Shown: one piece after another, positions 16,131 to 25,731 of the stretch | Layout: every line of letters starts with the position of its first letter | Numbering within the stretch: position 1 is the stretch's first letter | Origin: Armatimonadota bacterium | Lineage (GTDB): Bacteria; Armatimonadota; Chthonomonadetes; Chthonomonadales; JAMCWF01 | Length of the DNA: 36,317 nt | Direction of reading: 5' to 3' | NCBI GenBank assembly: GCA_023481295.1 | Contig: JAMCWF010000035.1 | Span: 14,582 to 50,898, forward strand | The notes under the pieces: generated by a model | The model's database searches: none | What the model saw: the letters and a program-made list of their open reading frames with translations, nothing else | Told to the model about the DNA's origin: nothing | Program-made: the position numbers and the translations under genes

Positions 16131-17456
16131 ATGAAAACATCCGGTCATACGGTTGGGAACGTAGAGCGGGCACTGGTGGTTTGCGTAGAAAGCGATGAGG
16201 CCGTTGAACCCTATAGCATGAATGAGCTGATCTCACTGGCAACGATGGCCGGCGCGGAGGTGGTGGGAGCTCTACATCAGCACCGATCCCAGTCGGTCAG
16301 CGCGTTTTATGTGGGACGGGGCAAGGCGGAGGAAATATTTATGGTTGTAAAGGAGTTGGGTGTGGATCTGGTGATCGTGGACTGTGAGCTATCTCCAACC
16401 CAGCAGCGGAATTTGCAGGATATAACGGAGTGCCGGGTCATTGATCGAACCCAGCTCATTTTGGATATTTTTGCCCAGCGCGCTCATACTCGTGAGGGTA
16501 AACTTCAGGTCGAACTGGCGCGGAATACCTATCTACTACCGCGCATTTCAAATCTCTACACTCGGTTCGAGCGGCAGCAGGGTGGCATCGGAATCCGCGG
16601 TGGGTTCGGTGAGACGAAACTGGAAACCGACCGCCGTAAATTAAGGGATCGCATCGCTGAGCTGGGCGAGGAACTAGCCGAGGTCCGCAGCCAGCGCCGT
16701 CAACAGAGGGCGCTCCGACGTAAATTGCCGTTCCCGACCGCCGCCCTGGTGGGCTATACCAGCTCCGGCAAATCCACCCTGCTAAACGTCCTATCGGGAT
16801 CTGATGTCTATGCGGATCCCAAGCTGTTCGCCACGCTTGACCCCACGACCCGACGCGTTGCTTTGCCGGACGGCTGGGCGCTGCTGTTGACCGATACGGT
16901 TGGTTTTATCCGCAACTTACCCTTAGATCTGGTGGCCGCCTTCCGGGCGACGCTTGAGGAGGTGGTTGAAGCCGACATACTGGTTCATGTAGTGGATGTT
17001 TCACATCCGATGCGTGAGCTGCAGTGCCAAGTTGTGATCCAGATTCTCGATGAGCTGGGTGCCGGCGGCAAGCCCATCATCACCGTGTATAACAAGAGTG
17101 ACCAGGTTGAAGACGCCTCCAGCCTGAGAGAACTGGTCGCCGACACTCCGAACTCAGTCTATCTCTCGGCACTCAAGGCGGAGGGGATCAGTTACCTGAT
17201 GGATAGGGTCACCAAGACATTGAAGTCGCTACTGGTCCCGGTGTTGATAAAAATACCCTACCATCGCAGCGACCTGGTGGCGCAATGCTATGAGTACGGT
17301 CGAGTGATCCGAGCCGAGTATCAAGATGAGGCAATCATCGTCGAGGCGCAAGTAACCCACGAGTTCGCAGGTTGGTGCAGCCAGTACCGGATTGACTTGG
17401 CAAAGCGGGGAAGCGCGCCGCGGAAAAGAGTCAATAGGACAGGGAGCGAAACTTGA
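16131..17456 (+). CDS. hflX: Ribosome-associated GTPase HflX
   Basis: A 441-residue GTPase that in other bacteria splits or rescues stalled ribosomes under stress. The N-terminal HflX domain contains GRGKAEEI and VDCELSPTQQRNL, and the family's GxGE-x-x-L-E-x-DRR linker appears as GFGETKLETDRRKLRDRI. The G domain shows G1 GYTSSGKST (208-216), G3 DTVGFIRNLP and G4 NKSD. The C-terminal extension is short. It follows dapL by 37 bases. Its TGA overlaps the TTG start of the deacetylase gene (TTGA), implying coupled translation. The ribosome-binding site is weak. All key GTP-binding residues are intact. Confidence 0.93.
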   Translation: MKTSGHTVGNVERALVVCVESDEAVEPYSMNELISLATMAGAEVVGALHQHRSQSVSAFYVGRGKAEEIFMVVKELGVDLVIVDCELSPTQQRNLQDITECRVIDRTQLILDIFAQRAHTREGKLQVELARNTYLLPRISNLYTRFERQQGGIGIRGGFGETKLETDRRKLRDRIAELGEELAEVRSQRRQQRALRRKLPFPTAALVGYTSSGKSTLLNVLSGSDVYADPKLFATLDPTTRRVALPDGWALLLTDTVGFIRNLPLDLVAAFRATLEEVVEADILVHVVDVSHPMRELQCQVVIQILDELGAGGKPIITVYNKSDQVEDASSLRELVADTPNSVYLSALKAEGISYLMDRVTKTLKSLLVPVLIKIPYHRSDLVAQCYEYGRVIRAEYQDEAIIVEAQVTHEFAGWCSQYRIDLAKRGSAPRKRVNRTGSET

Positions 17457-19291
17457 GGGTATTTTTTGTTCACGATCTTAAAGGTCATGCATGTAGGATG
17501 GGTAAAACCGTTCTTGTTTTAGCGATTTTCAGCACATGGACGACTTTTCAGGCGAAGGCGGCATCCCGGTCGGTTGCATTCGATGTGGTCCAATCTATTT
17601 CACGCTTAAAATCGGGGGATATACGCGGTGCGGCGGTTGAGATCAATCAGGCACGGTTGGCCGACCCGAACGACCGGTTGATCAACGATATGACCGGTGC
17701 GCTGTGGACGATGGTTGGAGCCGATCACCGGGCAAATTGGTATTTCAATGCGGCGCGGGCCGAAAATCCAAACGATGCGATTGCAAATTATGGGCTGGTT
17801 TTACACCTAATCTCAGAAGGCCGCTTTCAACAGGCGCTTTTGCGGCTGAATCGGATACAAAACGGCGACGTGGCGACCCTCAGCATCGCTCGTAAATACC
17901 TGTACTATTTATTGGGAAACGTCAACGGGGCAAGCGGGCTGGCTCTTCCGGATGTTTATGAGGCGCAGGTCGATTTTTTTAATGGACTATCGGCGGAGCA
18001 CCAAAAAAACTGGTCGGAGGCCTACAAGCAGTACCGCAAGGCCTTCTGGCTGCTCGGCACAAACCCAACCAGTGAACCAATCGGCATCTTAATGACTTTG
18101 AACCCCAAGCTACCACTCGCAACCGGATTTTCACAATCGCTCCCCATTCCAAAGCCGACCGTCCGCTTTCCAAGCCGTAAAGATGCCTTGCACGGCGTGG
18201 TATCGTTGACACCTGGAAACCTTGGCGGCGATTTTCAGTACCTTGTCTTCCGGATTGATGGCCACCCCCTTACCATTTTGAACCGCCCCCCTTATCAGTA
18301 TCTTTGGGATACCAGTAAGGAGGCGAATGGATCCCATACGATTGAACTGATCACCTATGGTGCCAATGCGCAAGTTATCGGTCGCTCAACCCGGCAAGCC
18401 TATACCTTGAATCCGGATGCTCCGCCGGCCGCCAGCCAACTGGACGACGAAGCGGCGATGGTTAAGGCGGAGTTGTGGCAGTTAGTCGCCCTTCAGCCAA
18501 GTCGTGCCGTGTTGAGCGACCGAATCGCTCAAGTCGCCCAAGAATTGGGCGACAAAAGCCGGGTTGTGAGTAAATGGCTAGAGCGTTCCATTGCGCTGGA
18601 TCCGAGCCGCCGTCTTGCTCGAAAAGAGCTGATGGCCGATTCGAATGAGGCTGAGTTGGCGCTTTGGAAGGGAGACCCGAAAGACAAGGGGGTCGCGCTG
18701 ACCTTTGATGATGGGCCGAAACCGGGCATTACGCCTGCTCTGCTGGCGATTTTAGACGCCAACGGGACACCCGCCACCTTTTTCGTAATCGGCCGCCACG
18801 TGGTGAAACATCCGAATTTGGTCAAAATGATGGTTCAGGATGGGATGGAGGTGGAAAACCACAGCTACAGCCATCCCGATCTGGCGCTTTTGACCCCTGA
18901 CGGGGTGGACCAGGAGCTCCTTAAAGCGAATGTTGCCATACAGGCGGCCGGAGCGCCCCGCCCTCAATTTTTCAGGCCGCCCGGCGGGGATATTAGCCCC
19001 ATGGTTATACGGGAAGCCGACCGTTGGGGACTGACGCCGGTTTTCTGGACGGTTGACGCCGAGAAGATGGAGTATCCGCCCATTGAGCGGTTGGCTCACT
19101 ACATCGTGAATAAGGCTCGCGATGGCGCGATCATTTTGCTGCACAACGGCCGCTCTGCCACGGTGCAGGCATTGCCGGAGATTATCGCCGGCCTGAAAGC
19201 ACGCGGATTTCGATTCGTCTTGCTCCGGCAGTTAGTTGCAACGGCGGAAAATCGGACACAGTTAACACGAGGAAGCGAAATTAACCGATAA
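17453..19291 (+). CDS. TPR-Ig-like-NodB polysaccharide deacetylase (TTG start)
   Basis: A 612-residue exported protein with three parts. After a signal region (VLVLAIFSTWTTFQAKAASR, about 19-38) come helical TPR-like repeats (about 45-215). A beta-rich Ig-like segment follows (about 245-325, GVVSLTPGN to TRQAYTL), then a C-terminal carbohydrate esterase family 4 domain (about 405-600). All CE4 motifs are visible: TFDDGP (417-422), NHSYSH (469-474, the metal-binding H-x-x-x-H), RPPGGD (508-513), the WTVDA motif and LLHNG (562-566). The likely substrate is peptidoglycan or an acetylated glycan outside the membrane. AGGGAG lies 6 bases before TTG, and the gene overlaps the hflX stop by three bases. 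The last motif is H-N-G where H-D/S-G is common. Deacetylase activity is likely; the target is not. Confidence 0.87.
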   Translation: MRVFFVHDLKGHACRMGKTVLVLAIFSTWTTFQAKAASRSVAFDVVQSISRLKSGDIRGAAVEINQARLADPNDRLINDMTGALWTMVGADHRANWYFNAARAENPNDAIANYGLVLHLISEGRFQQALLRLNRIQNGDVATLSIARKYLYYLLGNVNGASGLALPDVYEAQVDFFNGLSAEHQKNWSEAYKQYRKAFWLLGTNPTSEPIGILMTLNPKLPLATGFSQSLPIPKPTVRFPSRKDALHGVVSLTPGNLGGDFQYLVFRIDGHPLTILNRPPYQYLWDTSKEANGSHTIELITYGANAQVIGRSTRQAYTLNPDAPPAASQLDDEAAMVKAELWQLVALQPSRAVLSDRIAQVAQELGDKSRVVSKWLERSIALDPSRRLARKELMADSNEAELALWKGDPKDKGVALTFDDGPKPGITPALLAILDANGTPATFFVIGRHVVKHPNLVKMMVQDGMEVENHSYSHPDLALLTPDGVDQELLKANVAIQAAGAPRPQFFRPPGGDISPMVIREADRWGLTPVFWTVDAEKMEYPPIERLAHYIVNKARDGAIILLHNGRSATVQALPEIIAGLKARGFRFVLLRQLVATAENRTQLTRGSEINR

Positions 19292-19656
19292 TCGAAGTTA
19301 ACCCGTATTGAAATGCGGAGAATTTAATTTTTGAAACTCCTTCAAAATTACAGAAGGAATTCGGTTAAGTCATGTATAATAGAACAATAGTTCAGTTTTA
19401 CGGGAATTTTTGAAGGGCGTTGGAATTCACCCCCATCCCAGCCCTCCCCCTTACAAGGAGAAGGGGCCCGCGCGGTGAATAGATTGACTCCCTCCCCCTC
19501 AGAGGGGGAGGGTTTGGGTGGGGGTGGATTGTGTAATCGAGAATGATTCCCGCAAAACCGAACTCATACATAATAGAGAAGTGGTTTAACCTTTTACGGA
19601 ACAGGGGCATAGATGCGTTACCTTTACGGATCAATGGATCGGGAGGAGGAAATCCT
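19292..19656. other. Intergenic region before the Pro-Gly-Met-rich gene
   Basis: About 365 bases. It contains an isolated TATAAT (19375-19380) without a matching -35 box, and the C/G-rich inverted-repeat element at 19426-19531. It ends with the strong ribosome-binding site GGGAGGAGGA (19641-19650). No gene is supported here; an upstream in-frame ATG at 19543 would give a non-secretory extension and lacks a ribosome site. Confidence 0.4.
19426..19531. repeat. C-rich/G-rich imperfect inverted repeat, REP/MITE-like
   Basis: The left part (about 19426-19460, TTCACCCCCATCCCAGCCCT and on) and the right part (about 19490-19531, ending GGGTGGGGGTGGATTGT) are imperfect reverse complements, with further internal CCTCCCCCT/AGGGGGAGG pairing. 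Similar CACCCCCACCC...AGGGGGAGGG units are dispersed between genes in many bacterial genomes. No open frame or target-site duplication is obvious. Confidence 0.6.
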
Positions 19657-20601
19657 ATGAGGCGGAGTTCACTGTGTATTTTAATAACGGGCGTCCTAGC
19701 GATGGGGGGCTTGATGCCTGCACAGGCGGCCGGGCTGCATGTGGAGCGATCGTTACTGGGCATCTACCTTTTACGCAACTTTCGTTCGGTGCTCGACAAG
19801 TTCGGCTCCCCTTCAGAAATCATTTCGGGCGGTGCGGTGCAGCAAGGCAATATGTATCCTGGCATGGGCATGACCGGTATGACGCCCGGGATGCCAGGTG
19901 GATATCCGATGATGCCGGGTGGATACCCCACGATGCCGGGTAGCGCGCCATATATGGGCGGCAGCTCATTACCCACCTTGCCGGGATTGGGCGGCCCAGG
20001 TACCATTCCGGGAATGCCTACGATGCCGGGAACGACCATGGGCGGTGGAGGATTGAGCTATGTACCCGGTGGCGCCAAGAGAGGCGGTATCGGGATGGGC
20101 GGAATTCCTGGGCTGCCCCCATCCATAATGGGTGCCAGCTCCGCGATGCCTGGTATGCCTCCGTATATGACGACCGGCAGCACGCCCTATGGACTGCCGG
20201 GAATGCCCGGTACGGCCTATGGTGCGCAAAAATCGGGCGCTTCGATCTTCGGTTCAATGTCGGCTAGCACGACCGGTACCGAGCCGGGTGAGCAGACCTG
20301 GATCTATAAGACCAAAAACGATCAGTACGAAAAGCGGTTTCTCTTTAATAAAGATGGCCGAGTGATCCAGATACAGGTATTCGGTTACAGCGGGCCGGGT
20401 GAAACCGAGCGCGGCGTGCGGCTGGGAGATCCACTGTCCAAAGTGTTTAAGCTCTACGGTTGGACATCGCACGTGCAGCAGACCGGCGACACTCTTTACG
20501 TTGATTATCGCGAATCGGCGCACGCTGCATTTAACCTATTGGATCTCCCCAACGGTAAAGGATTTCGAGTGGTGGGGATAACGATCGCCATCACCGAATA
20601 A
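19657..20601 (+). CDS. Secreted Pro-Gly-Met-rich low-complexity protein
   Basis: A 314-residue protein with a signal peptide (CILITGVLAMGGLMPAQA, about 7-24). A short N-terminal segment (26-58, LLGIYLLRNFRSVLDKFGSP) and a C-terminal segment (about 250-272, RGVRLGDPLSKVFKLYGW) share a G-x-x-L-x(4-6)-V-x-x-x-[FY]G pattern, like two halves of a small repeated domain. Between them lies a linker of about 120 residues (66-185) built from PGM, MPG, GGYP and MGG units. The C-terminal domain also has TWIYKTKNDQYEKRFLFNKDG, a beta-strand-rich segment. I do not recognise a family. The ATG at 19657 is chosen for its excellent ribosome-binding site 6 bases upstream and for the signal peptide. It lies between a deacetylase and dnaG, with no sign of tight coupling to either. 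Confidence 0.8.
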   Translation: MRRSSLCILITGVLAMGGLMPAQAAGLHVERSLLGIYLLRNFRSVLDKFGSPSEIISGGAVQQGNMYPGMGMTGMTPGMPGGYPMMPGGYPTMPGSAPYMGGSSLPTLPGLGGPGTIPGMPTMPGTTMGGGGLSYVPGGAKRGGIGMGGIPGLPPSIMGASSAMPGMPPYMTTGSTPYGLPGMPGTAYGAQKSGASIFGSMSASTTGTEPGEQTWIYKTKNDQYEKRFLFNKDGRVIQIQVFGYSGPGETERGVRLGDPLSKVFKLYGWTSHVQQTGDTLYVDYRESAHAAFNLLDLPNGKGFRVVGITIAITE

Positions 20602-20669
20602 AGGTCTCGGCTATGGGGCTGTCGTAAAACAGCCACCCTACCCAGCCCTAACCGGAGAGCAGGCGGAAA

Positions 20670-22535
20670 TTGGCGGCCGATCGGGAGGAGATACGAGACA
20701 AAAACGACGTTGTGTCTGTAATTGGAGAGTATATTCGTCTTAAAAAAGCGGGAAGGGTCTATAAAGCGCTCTGCCCGTTTCACGAGGAGAAGACGGCGTC
20801 GTTTCACGTGGATCCTACGTTTCAGTCTTGGAAATGTTTTGGTTGCGGACTAGGTGGGGATGTCTTCGATTTCATTGAGCGAATGGAAAACCTATCCTTT
20901 GTGGAAGCAGCCGAAAAGCTGGCGCGGAGGGTAGGCCTTGACTTCGAGCGTAAAGGTAAACAAGGAGCCACCAGCGAGCGCGATCAAATTGCGCAAGTCA
21001 ATCAAGTAGCCGCCCGATTATTTCGTGAATTCCTGGCTGAGAGCGACGTTGCAAAGCAGTATTTAAAAACTCGGCGCATTTCGCTTGAAAGCCAGGAGAA
21101 ATTTCAGATCGGCTACTCCCCCGAGAGTTGGAGTGCGTTGGCGGAAGCGTTGCGGCGGAAGGGGGTCTCCGATGCGGTTGCGATCAGCGCCGGGTTGATC
21201 CGCAAAAATCGAAACGGCGAGTTGAGCGATGTCTTCCGCAGTCGGCTTATGTTTCCCATTATTGACGCTCAAGATCGGATAGTGGGCTTCGGCGGGCGTG
21301 CCCTGGGTGTGGAGACACCGAAATATCTCAACTCATCTCAAACCGCCCTATTCGATAAAGGTAAAACGCTTTACGGCCTGTCACAATCCCGAAAATCCAT
21401 CGCAAGGGCCGACTATGCCTTACTGATGGAAGGATATATCGATGTGGTCGCCGCTCATCAAGCGGGCTTTAGTCAGGCGGTGGCCGGTTTGGGTACCGCC
21501 TTAACTCCGGAGCACGGAGCGCTACTGGCAAGATACTGCAGCCGGGTGGTGGCCTGTTATGACGGGGATGAAGCGGGTCGAAAGGCGGCCGTTCGAGCGG
21601 CTGAGGTTTTGACCGGAGCCGGCCTGGAGGTGAAGATCGCCCGAATTCGGGCTGGTGAAGATCCCGATTCGCTGCTAAGGGATGGAAAATCAGAGGTATT
21701 CCAAACCGCGATTCAAAAAGCGGTGGATTCGACGACTTTCCAGATCGAAAATTTAATCTCGTCAAGCGATCTCAGTCAAGAAACGGGTAAAGAGGCCTTT
21801 TTCCGTCGGGCGCTGCCCATTGTGGCGCGGCTGAACAGCGCCATCGAGCGCGAGCGGTTTGTGGGGATGCTGGCGCCCTACCATCCCCGCTACTCGAGCG
21901 GAATTACGGTTGCCGAGTCCCAAATAAGGGCCGACATTGAGGGAAGGCGCCCCCAACAGACAGTCGGAAAAGGGCGGGAGTGGAAATTGCCTCAACTCGC
22001 CCCAAGACATACCTCCACGAAAGTGGTCCGATCGGCCGATAACCGCGATTTAAGAGCGTCGGTAAAAGTTAAGTTGCCCACTGAACTGGCTGAACGCGAA
22101 TTGGTGCGCGCCTTGATAGCCTCTGAATGGCGTCAATTCGTGCTCGATCAGGTCACTGAGGAGGATTTTCAAACCCCTGCCTTCAGGCGACTTTACGATG
22201 TAATCCGTAACGCGACGGAGCTCCATGCAAGCGTTGATGTGCTCGATGTCATCGGAAAATTAGACGATGCCGAATTTTCATCCAACATTCGGATAACCTT
22301 GCAGGAAATAGTAGAACAGGCGGGGAATATGCCATTAACGCAGGCTTCAATTTTAGACTGTAGAGATCGCATCCGCCGGCAGCATCGCGAGGAGCTGCGC
22401 AGGCGTGTATCGGAAATGGTGCGGAAGCAGCCGGTTTTAACGGCGGAAGAGAGTGAGATCGTGCGGGAATATCATCGTCTATCGAGTGAGTTAAAAGATT
22501 CGGATGGTGTTCAGCCCGATATCGGAGGGTGCTGA
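20670..22535 (+). CDS. dnaG: DNA primase DnaG (TTG start)
   Basis: A 621-residue primase that makes RNA primers for replication. The CHC2 zinc ribbon is complete: Cys35, His38, Cys56 and Cys59 in CPFH...WKCFGCG. The catalytic core follows, with the TOPRIM acid Glu254 in MEGYIDV and Asp298/Asp300 in YDGDEAG. Residues about 465-610 form the helical DnaB-interaction domain. The TTG start has GGAGAG and AGGCGG upstream; no ATG gives the full zinc ribbon. rpoD follows within 2 bases of the stop, so the two share a transcript, as in the classical macromolecular-synthesis operon, but no rpsU precedes it here. Confidence 0.95.
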   Translation: MAADREEIRDKNDVVSVIGEYIRLKKAGRVYKALCPFHEEKTASFHVDPTFQSWKCFGCGLGGDVFDFIERMENLSFVEAAEKLARRVGLDFERKGKQGATSERDQIAQVNQVAARLFREFLAESDVAKQYLKTRRISLESQEKFQIGYSPESWSALAEALRRKGVSDAVAISAGLIRKNRNGELSDVFRSRLMFPIIDAQDRIVGFGGRALGVETPKYLNSSQTALFDKGKTLYGLSQSRKSIARADYALLMEGYIDVVAAHQAGFSQAVAGLGTALTPEHGALLARYCSRVVACYDGDEAGRKAAVRAAEVLTGAGLEVKIARIRAGEDPDSLLRDGKSEVFQTAIQKAVDSTTFQIENLISSSDLSQETGKEAFFRRALPIVARLNSAIERERFVGMLAPYHPRYSSGITVAESQIRADIEGRRPQQTVGKGREWKLPQLAPRHTSTKVVRSADNRDLRASVKVKLPTELAERELVRALIASEWRQFVLDQVTEEDFQTPAFRRLYDVIRNATELHASVDVLDVIGKLDDAEFSSNIRITLQEIVEQAGNMPLTQASILDCRDRIRRQHREELRRRVSEMVRKQPVLTAEESEIVREYHRLSSELKDSDGVQPDIGGC

Positions 22536-22536
22536 T

Positions 22537-23685
22537 TTGAACAGTGGTGTTTCAATGAGCCATCATCTTGCAGGGGATCATCTGCCCAGTGGATCGGCCC
22601 CGTTCCCTCAGCTTATACAGCAAGGGCAGCAAAAAGGTTTCATCACCTACGATGAGATCAACGATTCGCTGCCGCCGGATGGAGTGGATCCTGATCAGAT
22701 TGATGATTTGCTTTGCCAGTTGGAAGAAGAAAACATCTCGATTTTGGGGAAACAGAGTGATCTTGCCACCGCGGTAGGTGAACCGGTCCAATACGAACAG
22801 AGAGCGGATACTCACGAAATTGAAGTCACCGATCTGGAGCTTGCAGCGGTTGAGGGCGCTTCACTGGACGATTCGGTGAGGATGTGGCTCCGTGAGATCG
22901 GTAAGACCCCTCTGCTGACCTTAGAACGCGAGATCGAGCTGGCACAACGAATTGAAGGAGGCGATTGGGCGGCAAAACAGCTCCTCTGCGAATCGAACTT
23001 GAGGCTGGTTGTCTCGATCGCCAAACGTTACAGTGGACGCGGAATGTCGTTTCCAGATCTCATCCAGGAGGGTAATCTCGGACTGATCAGGGCGGTGGAA
23101 AAATTCGACTATCGCCGCGGATATAAATTCAGCACCTACGCAACCTGGTGGATTCGACAGGCCATTACCCGTGCAATTGCCGATCAGGCGCGCACCATTC
23201 GGGTGCCGGTTCATATGGTGGAAACGATCAACCGCTTGGTCAAGACCTCCACCCAATTGAGACAGAAGCTGGGCCGCGAGCCCTCGCTGTGTGAAATTGC
23301 CGATGAGCTGCATATCAAGGTTGAGCGGGTGTCTGAAATACTGAGGGTGGCATCGGAACCGGTCTCACTGGAGACGCCGGTAGGCGAAGAGGAAGAGAGC
23401 CATCTCGCCGATTTCATCGAGGACCGAGATTCCCTGAATCCCTCAGATGCAGCCAACTACCTGCTGCTTCGCCAAAAGATTGACGAGGCACTCGATCAAC
23501 TGACCCAACGAGAGCGAGAGGTGCTCATATTGCGTTTTGGCCTGGATGACGGCTGTTCAAAGACACTGGAAGAAGTAGGACGTCATTTTAAGGTGACTCG
23601 TGAGCGGATCCGCCAAATCGAATCTAAAGCACTGAAAAAATTGAAACATCCCAGCCGAAGCAAGAAACTGCGCGATTTTCAGTAA
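22537..23685 (+). CDS. rpoD: Primary RNA polymerase sigma factor RpoD/SigA (TTG start)
   Basis: The housekeeping sigma-70 factor. Region 1.1 is short ([20 protein letters not shown]...[11 protein letters not shown]). Then come region 1.2 ([19 protein letters not shown]), region 2 ([46 protein letters not shown]), region 3 (HMVETINRL to [13 protein letters not shown]) and region 4 with the -35-binding HTH ([20 protein letters not shown]). The TTG at 22537 is favoured because GGAGGG (22524-22529) lies 7 bases before it. This gives 382 residues and a one-base gap after the dnaG stop. An ATG at 22555 is 25 bases from the ribosome site, and an upstream start at 22504 would lie inside dnaG without one. 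Confidence 0.95.
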   Translation: MNSGVSMSHHLAGDHLPSGSAPFPQLIQQGQQKGFITYDEINDSLPPDGVDPDQIDDLLCQLEEENISILGKQSDLATAVGEPVQYEQRADTHEIEVTDLELAAVEGASLDDSVRMWLREIGKTPLLTLEREIELAQRIEGGDWAAKQLLCESNLRLVVSIAKRYSGRGMSFPDLIQEGNLGLIRAVEKFDYRRGYKFSTYATWWIRQAITRAIADQARTIRVPVHMVETINRLVKTSTQLRQKLGREPSLCEIADELHIKVERVSEILRVASEPVSLETPVGEEEESHLADFIEDRDSLNPSDAANYLLLRQKIDEALDQLTQREREVLILRFGLDDGCSKTLEEVGRHFKVTRERIRQIESKALKKLKHPSRSKKLRDFQ

Positions 23686-23757
23686 TTCCACTAAACCGGA
23701 AAGCCTCGTCGTTAATCACTTCGAATTCGGGCGGGGATCCTCGAAAGGAGGGCCGGA

Positions 23758-23982
23758 TTGCCTGCCTGTAATATAGATCACCGTGGTCGTTTCATACGGC
23801 TGGGGGGTGGGGTCATTTCGCTCTTAATGGGGGGCACTCTATTTTTGTTGCATCTCCCAAAACTCTATGATCTCCGTGTCACCCTGGTCGTTTTGCTGGC
23901 GGCTGGTGGCACCTTCAGTCTTTATGAGGGACTTATCGGCTGGTGTGCAATTCGTGCGTTGGGAATAAAAACGCGATGGTAA
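23758..23982 (+). CDS. Small two-helix membrane protein, YgaP/DUF2892-like (TTG start)
   Basis: A 74-residue protein with two hydrophobic helices (about 17-31 and 41-55). The N-I-D-x-R-G-R-x-I-R start and the G-W-C-x-x-x-x-L-G-I-K-T end follow the DUF2892 (YgaP transmembrane) pattern, N-x-x-x-x-D/R-x-x-R and G-x-C-P-x-Y-x-x-x-G-x-x-T; the usual Pro after Cys is Ala. AAAGGAGGG lies 5-6 bases before the TTG, which decides the start. It overlaps the start of the acuC-like gene by 7 bases, so the two are coupled. Function unknown. Confidence 0.72.
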   Translation: MPACNIDHRGRFIRLGGGVISLLMGGTLFLLHLPKLYDLRVTLVVLLAAGGTFSLYEGLIGWCAIRALGIKTRW

Positions 23983-25136
23983 ACTCGAAAAATTCCGGGC
24001 ACCTATTCATCTATCACGCTGACCTGTTGGGCTATAACCTGGGGGCGGAACACCCGCTCAACCCGCGGCGGTTGGAGTTGGCCGTAAAGTTGACCGAACG
24101 TTTAGGAATCTTGGATGACGTTCCCGTCATCAGGCCGAGGGAGGCTGGCTTTGAGGAGTTAAACACCGCTCACAGTGCCGATTATCTGAATGCCGTCAAA
24201 CGCCTTTCCCGAGATACCGATGACGATGAACCCAAAGAGGCAGCTCGGTATGGCTTCGGTGGCGGCGACAACCCCATCTTTCCAAATATGTACGAGGCAT
24301 CGGCACTGTACACCGGCGCTTCGCTTCAAGGGGCGGAAGCCATTATCGGTGGAGCAAAGCGGGTGGTCAACCTGTCCGGCGGCCAACACCATGCGCACTG
24401 GGCACGGGCGGCCGGTTTTTGCGTTTTCAACGACCCGGTTGTAGCCATCAAGCGGCTTCGACAAGCATTTAAGAAAGTCGCCTATGTAGACGTTGATGTC
24501 CATCACGGCGACGGGGTGCAGGAAGCGTTCTATGATGACCCAACCGTTTTGACGCTCTCCATTCATGAATCGGGTCGCCATCTCTTTCCAGGCACTGGCT
24601 GGGTCGCTGAGATGGGAAAAGAAGCGGGGAAGGGCTTTGCGGTCAACCTTCCGGTCGCACCTTATACCGATGATGAGAGCTGGAATTATGTATTTCAAGA
24701 AGCGGCGTTGCCCATCTTGCGTGCATTTCAACCGGAAGCGATCTGCCTTCAAATGGGTGCCGACGCTCACTACACCGATCCTTTGGCGCATGTTTGCCTG
24801 ACGGTTCAGGGTTGGCTGAAACCGATCGAAGCGGTGGCGGCAATGGGAGTTCCGGTGCTGGCGCTCGGCGGGGGAGGGTACAATCTTGACAATGTGCCTC
24901 GAATGTGGGCGTTGGCAAGCGCTGTGGTCTTTAGTAAGCCTCTACCGAAAGAGCTGCCACCGGATTGGAAGATCGGTACTGAAAATAGAGCGATGCTGGA
25001 TCCGGAGCCTGTTCAAATCCCGGATGCCTTAATTTCAATTGCAAAAACCACCGCCAACGCAACCGTAAAGGAAATAAAGATCAAACACTTTCCAATTCAC
25101 GGTTTGAGCTCTGACAGCAGGAAAAGCGGAGCATGA
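23976..25136 (+). CDS. acuC: AcuC-type zinc-dependent deacetylase (histone deacetylase fold)
   Basis: A 386-residue hydrolase of the arginase/deacetylase superfamily. Active-site residues are all present, numbered from the chosen ATG: His138-His139 (GGQHHA), Asp172 and Asp174 (DVDVHHG), His176, Asp263 (GADAH), and Tyr302 (GGGGYN). Asp174, His176 and Asp263 bind zinc. In Bacillus, AcuC deacetylates acetyl-CoA synthetase; a protein deacetylase role is likely, but polyamine or other substrates are possible. The start at 23976 is chosen since the longer frame (23943) would begin inside the previous gene with a Cys-rich out-of-family stretch. The lipoprotein gene begins 3 bases after its stop. Confidence 0.88.
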   Translation: MVNSKNSGHLFIYHADLLGYNLGAEHPLNPRRLELAVKLTERLGILDDVPVIRPREAGFEELNTAHSADYLNAVKRLSRDTDDDEPKEAARYGFGGGDNPIFPNMYEASALYTGASLQGAEAIIGGAKRVVNLSGGQHHAHWARAAGFCVFNDPVVAIKRLRQAFKKVAYVDVDVHHGDGVQEAFYDDPTVLTLSIHESGRHLFPGTGWVAEMGKEAGKGFAVNLPVAPYTDDESWNYVFQEAALPILRAFQPEAICLQMGADAHYTDPLAHVCLTVQGWLKPIEAVAAMGVPVLALGGGGYNLDNVPRMWALASAVVFSKPLPKELPPDWKIGTENRAMLDPEPVQIPDALISIAKTTANATVKEIKIKHFPIHGLSSDSRKSGA

Positions 25137-25139
25137 AAA

Positions 25140-25709
25140 ATGAAATGGATGGTTTCGCTTTCATTATTAACCCTGACCGCATTCCTGTGGGGATGCGGGG
25201 GATCGAACTCCGGTTTGAATCAATCCACCACCCGCGATAGTGCGATTGGACGTTCCATTAACCAAGTAACGGCGCCCTATGGCTTGCAAGTTAAGCTATC
25301 CACCGATAAAACGGTTTATCATAGCGGTGAAGCCATTCAAATAGACGTCGCAGTCACCAATCCCACCTCCTCCTTGATCCATGTAAACTATCCCACGCCG
25401 CCGCCCACTATTTGGTGGGGATATGCGGTCGTTCAAAACGGACGGGTGGTCACCTGGGAGTGGTGGCCAGGTCATAAGCTGGTAACAACTCAGCAAATCG
25501 TGCCGCAAGACTGGAACCCCGGCCAAACGATCCATTACTCCCTGACCTTTCCACAAAGCATAGCTCCCGGTCTCAACGACTCTTTGAATGAGCTGGCCCC
25601 GGGCACCTATCACATCTACCCACGAACGAATTTAACCTTGACCAACATGGTATCACCAACGGGTGATGATGTCATTGGCCCACCAGTGACGATTACGGTC
25701 GTTCAATAA
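25140..25709 (+). CDS. Lipoprotein with a BsuPI-like domain
   Basis: A 189-residue lipoprotein: the signal peptide ends in TAFLWGCGG (Cys about residue 19). The mature part is a single beta-sandwich similar to the BsuPI intracellular protease inhibitor family: [27 protein letters not shown], then [18 protein letters not shown] and [10 protein letters not shown]. These folds are common in secreted bacterial proteins and need not inhibit proteases. GGAG lies 8 bases before the ATG, three bases after the acuC stop, so it is in the same operon. Confidence 0.75.
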   Translation: MKWMVSLSLLTLTAFLWGCGGSNSGLNQSTTRDSAIGRSINQVTAPYGLQVKLSTDKTVYHSGEAIQIDVAVTNPTSSLIHVNYPTPPPTIWWGYAVVQNGRVVTWEWWPGHKLVTTQQIVPQDWNPGQTIHYSLTFPQSIAPGLNDSLNELAPGTYHIYPRTNLTLTNMVSPTGDDVIGPPVTITVVQ

Positions 25710-25731
25710 ACTAAATCAGAGAGGTTTTAAT

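Noticed and set aside
19375-19380. Perfect TATAAT as a promoter for the Pro-Gly-Met gene
   Set aside because: No -35 box at 16-18 bases and no properly placed extended -10 element.
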